Shown here piece by piece: positions 62,551 through 64,000 of a stretch of 64,000 nucleotides of DNA (position 1 is its first letter; every line of letters begins with the position of its first letter). Under the pieces are notes generated by a model, which saw nothing but the letters and a program-made list of their open reading frames with translations, had not been told where the DNA came from and searched no databases. The translations under genes and the position numbers were made by a program. Source of the stretch: a candidate division KSB1 bacterium (GTDB lineage: Bacteria; Zhuqueibacterota; Zhuqueibacteria; JANLFK01; Oleimicrobiaceae); contig JANLFK010000016.1 in assembly GCA_024655945.1 (NCBI GenBank), forward strand, positions 1 through 64,000, given 5' to 3'.

Positions 62551-63741
62551 TCAGCTAACGACGCGGCAGACCAGTCCCTTGAGGTAACTTCCCTCCGGGA
62601 AGCTCAGTGCCACCGGGTGGTCGCAGGCCTGGCCGAGGCGGGCTATGATCTGCGCACTGCGACCGGCGTCCAGCGCGGCGTCGGCAACGATCTTCTGGAA
62701 AAGTTCAGGCGCAATGAGCCCAGAGCATGAAAAGGTGATGAGTACGCCATACGGCCGCAGCAGCTTGAAAGCCAACAGGTTGATGTCCTTGTAACCGCGG
62801 CTTGCCTTTGCCACCTGTGCCTGGGACTCCGCGAACTTGGGCGGGTCCAAGATGATCACATCAAACTGGCGCCCACTGTCCCGCAAGCGACGCAGCTCCT
62901 GGAACACGTCCCCTTGGATGGATTGCACAACACCGGCCTCCATGCCGTTGAGGGCCAGATTCTCACGGCCAAGGGCCAGCGCCTCGGCGGACGACTCGAT
63001 GTTGGTCACCGCTGTGGCTCCGGCGCGCAGGGCATATATGCCGAATGCGCCAGTGTAGGCGAAGCAATTGAGCACCTCCTTGCCATGGCAATACCTTGCC
63101 GCCAGAGCGCGATTCTCCCGCTGGTCGAGGTAGAAGCCGGTCTTGTGGCCGCGCACCAGGTCCACCAAGAAGCGGCATGGCCCTTCGCGGATTTCGACCA
63201 ACTCAGGGGGAGATTCGCCCCAGAGCACGCCCGTTCTTGGGGACAAACCCTCTTTGTTGCGCACGTCCACCTCCGAGCGCTCATAGGTGCCCTGGCACGG
63301 CACCAGCTCGACCAGTGCTTCCACGATGGTCTGCTGCCACCTCTCGGCGCCGGCGGAGAGAAACTGACAGACCAGGAACTCCTCATAGCGGTCCACGATG
63401 AGCCCTGGCAGCCCGTCCGACTCGGCGTTGACAAGACGGTAGGCGTTGGTGGTCCCGCCCTGGATGAGCGGGGCGCGTGCTGCAATGGCTCTGCTCAGGC
63501 GCGCGCGGAAAAAGGTCGCATCCACCACTTCGTCCGGGTCAAAGGTCCAGACGCGCACTAAGATCTGGGAGCGGGGCGAATAGGCGCCGCGTGCCAGCAC
63601 CTGCCCGTCGGCGCTGACGATGTCCACCGTCTCGCCTGCCTCTGGTTCGCCTTCCACTTTGGCAATAGCCCCGGCAAAGACCCAGGGATGCCACCTGCGC
63701 AGCGACTTATCACGGCCGGGTGTCAGGAACACGCGCGCCAT
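62551..63741 (-). CDS. rlmI: 23S rRNA cytosine-C5 methyltransferase RlmI
   Basis: 396-aa enzyme, the same length as E. coli RlmI, which makes m5C1962 in 23S rRNA. It has an N-terminal PUA domain (about 3-75, VFLTPGRDKSLRRWHPWVFA), a middle domain and a Rossmann methyltransferase domain with FYLDQRENRALAA, NCFAYTGAFGIYALRAGA (SAM loop), DVIILDPPKFAESQ (motif IV) and a Cys in FSCSGLI that fits the catalytic cysteine. ATG 63741 is preferred because AAAGG lies 7 nt before it; ATG 63762 has no ribosome site. It is a stand-alone housekeeping gene. Confidence 0.9.
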   Translation of the reverse strand: MARVFLTPGRDKSLRRWHPWVFAGAIAKVEGEPEAGETVDIVSADGQVLARGAYSPRSQILVRVWTFDPDEVVDATFFRARLSRAIAARAPLIQGGTTNAYRLVNAESDGLPGLIVDRYEEFLVCQFLSAGAERWQQTIVEALVELVPCQGTYERSEVDVRNKEGLSPRTGVLWGESPPELVEIREGPCRFLVDLVRGHKTGFYLDQRENRALAARYCHGKEVLNCFAYTGAFGIYALRAGATAVTNIESSAEALALGRENLALNGMEAGVVQSIQGDVFQELRRLRDSGRQFDVIILDPPKFAESQAQVAKASRGYKDINLLAFKLLRPYGVLITFSCSGLIAPELFQKIVADAALDAGRSAQIIARLGQACDHPVALSFPEGSYLKGLVCRVVS

Positions 63742-63821
63742 TCGTTTGCCTTTCTGCGTCATGCTTGGCCAGAGTCAACCACTTCCCTCCGCAGTCGCAC
63801 GCGGCACCTCCTCAACCCTCT

Positions 63822-64000
63822 TCACTTGATGACGAGCACCTTGGCGCCTCTGATCTTGCGCTCCTTGAGCTCGCGCAGTGCCGTGTTCGCCTCCTCGAGG
63901 GGATACACCTCGACCTCCGGCACGATGGGGATCTCGGCGGCAAGGGCTAAGAACTCGCGTACGTCCTGCCGGGTGACGTTGGCCACCGACTTTATCTCTT
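63822..64000 (-). CDS. Zinc-dependent alcohol dehydrogenase, C-terminal part (cut by window edge)
   Basis: Only the last 59 codons lie in the window. They read EIKSVANVTRQDVREFLALA, then IPIVPEVEVYPLEEANTALR, then ELKERKIRGAKVLVIK. This is the typical end of medium-chain zinc alcohol dehydrogenases (AdhP-like), where the last strand and the NTAL-REL helix close the catalytic domain. The substrate is not determinable from this fragment. It lies 57 nt upstream of the extended rlmI frame, in the same orientation and possibly in one operon. Confidence 0.85.
   Translation of the reverse strand, partial: EIKSVANVTRQDVREFLALAAEIPIVPEVEVYPLEEANTALRELKERKIRGAKVLVIK

Noticed and set aside
1-64000. tRNA, rRNA, CRISPR arrays, insertion sequences and prophage genes
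   Set aside because: I looked for T-arm consensus sequences, repeat-spacer arrays, transposase motifs and phage structural genes and found none.

Overview
The window looks like chromosome from an uncultured, GC-rich, Gram-negative bacterium of the FCB superphylum (a KSB1/Calditrichota-like lineage is my best guess; no rRNA or marker gene is present to settle it). The evidence is SusC-like TonB receptors with N-terminal carboxypeptidase-regulatory domains, PorV/PorQ-family proteins, and many secreted proteins ending in type IX secretion (T9SS) type-A sorting domains. Promoters are sigma70-like (TTGACT, 15-17 bp, TAtATT), unlike the Bacteroidota -7/-33 type. I see no tRNA, rRNA, CRISPR, insertion sequence or phage gene.

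Plus strand, 0.1-14.6 kb: two consecutive outer-membrane modules. Module A is TonB receptor, large secreted protein with a PNPYN-type C-terminus, PorV-like barrel and IPT/TIG-propeller lipoprotein. Module B is receptor, secreted protein and TIG-propeller lipoprotein. A third module C (receptor, secreted protein, PorV-like) lies at 30.4-36.9 kb. No SusD is present. These three paralogous modules are the best candidate here for an uncharacterised surface uptake or secretion system.

Plus strand, 14.6-30.3 kb: a T9SS-exported propeller protein with its own promoter and a perfect terminator, then a cell-wall/glycan set: a NodB-like protein with golvesin-like domains, a NagX/HGSNAT-like membrane acetyltransferase, a PD40 propeller, an Amidase_3 with sorting domain, a GHL10/DigH-like glycosidase with sorting domain, a DUF1460 NlpC/P60-like lipoprotein and a TIM-barrel glycosidase.

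Minus strand, 37.3-39.3 kb: a damaged three-gene locus (redoxin, 6-bladed propeller, small Cys-rich secreted peptide) with two frameshifts in G6 runs and two in-frame stops. About 0.77 kb without a credible gene follows. Minus strand, 40-44 kb: a DUF998-like membrane protein, DUF917, AroM and a CNT nucleoside transporter, probably a hydantoin/nucleobase catabolic operon. Minus strand, 44-49 kb: a frameshifted GH92 mannosidase, a methyltransferase, a DUF169 protein and an FMN-binding flavoredoxin-like protein.

Minus strand, 49-55.3 kb: a PGRP-type amidase lipoprotein, a T9SS-exported phosphoesterase/PQQ-propeller fusion and an oligopeptidase B-like lipoprotein, apparently driven by one promoter. 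Minus strand, 55.3-64 kb: a tripartite RND efflux operon (adaptor, permease, TolC-like), a SpoIIE-type phosphatase, rlmI and the 3' end of a zinc alcohol dehydrogenase gene.
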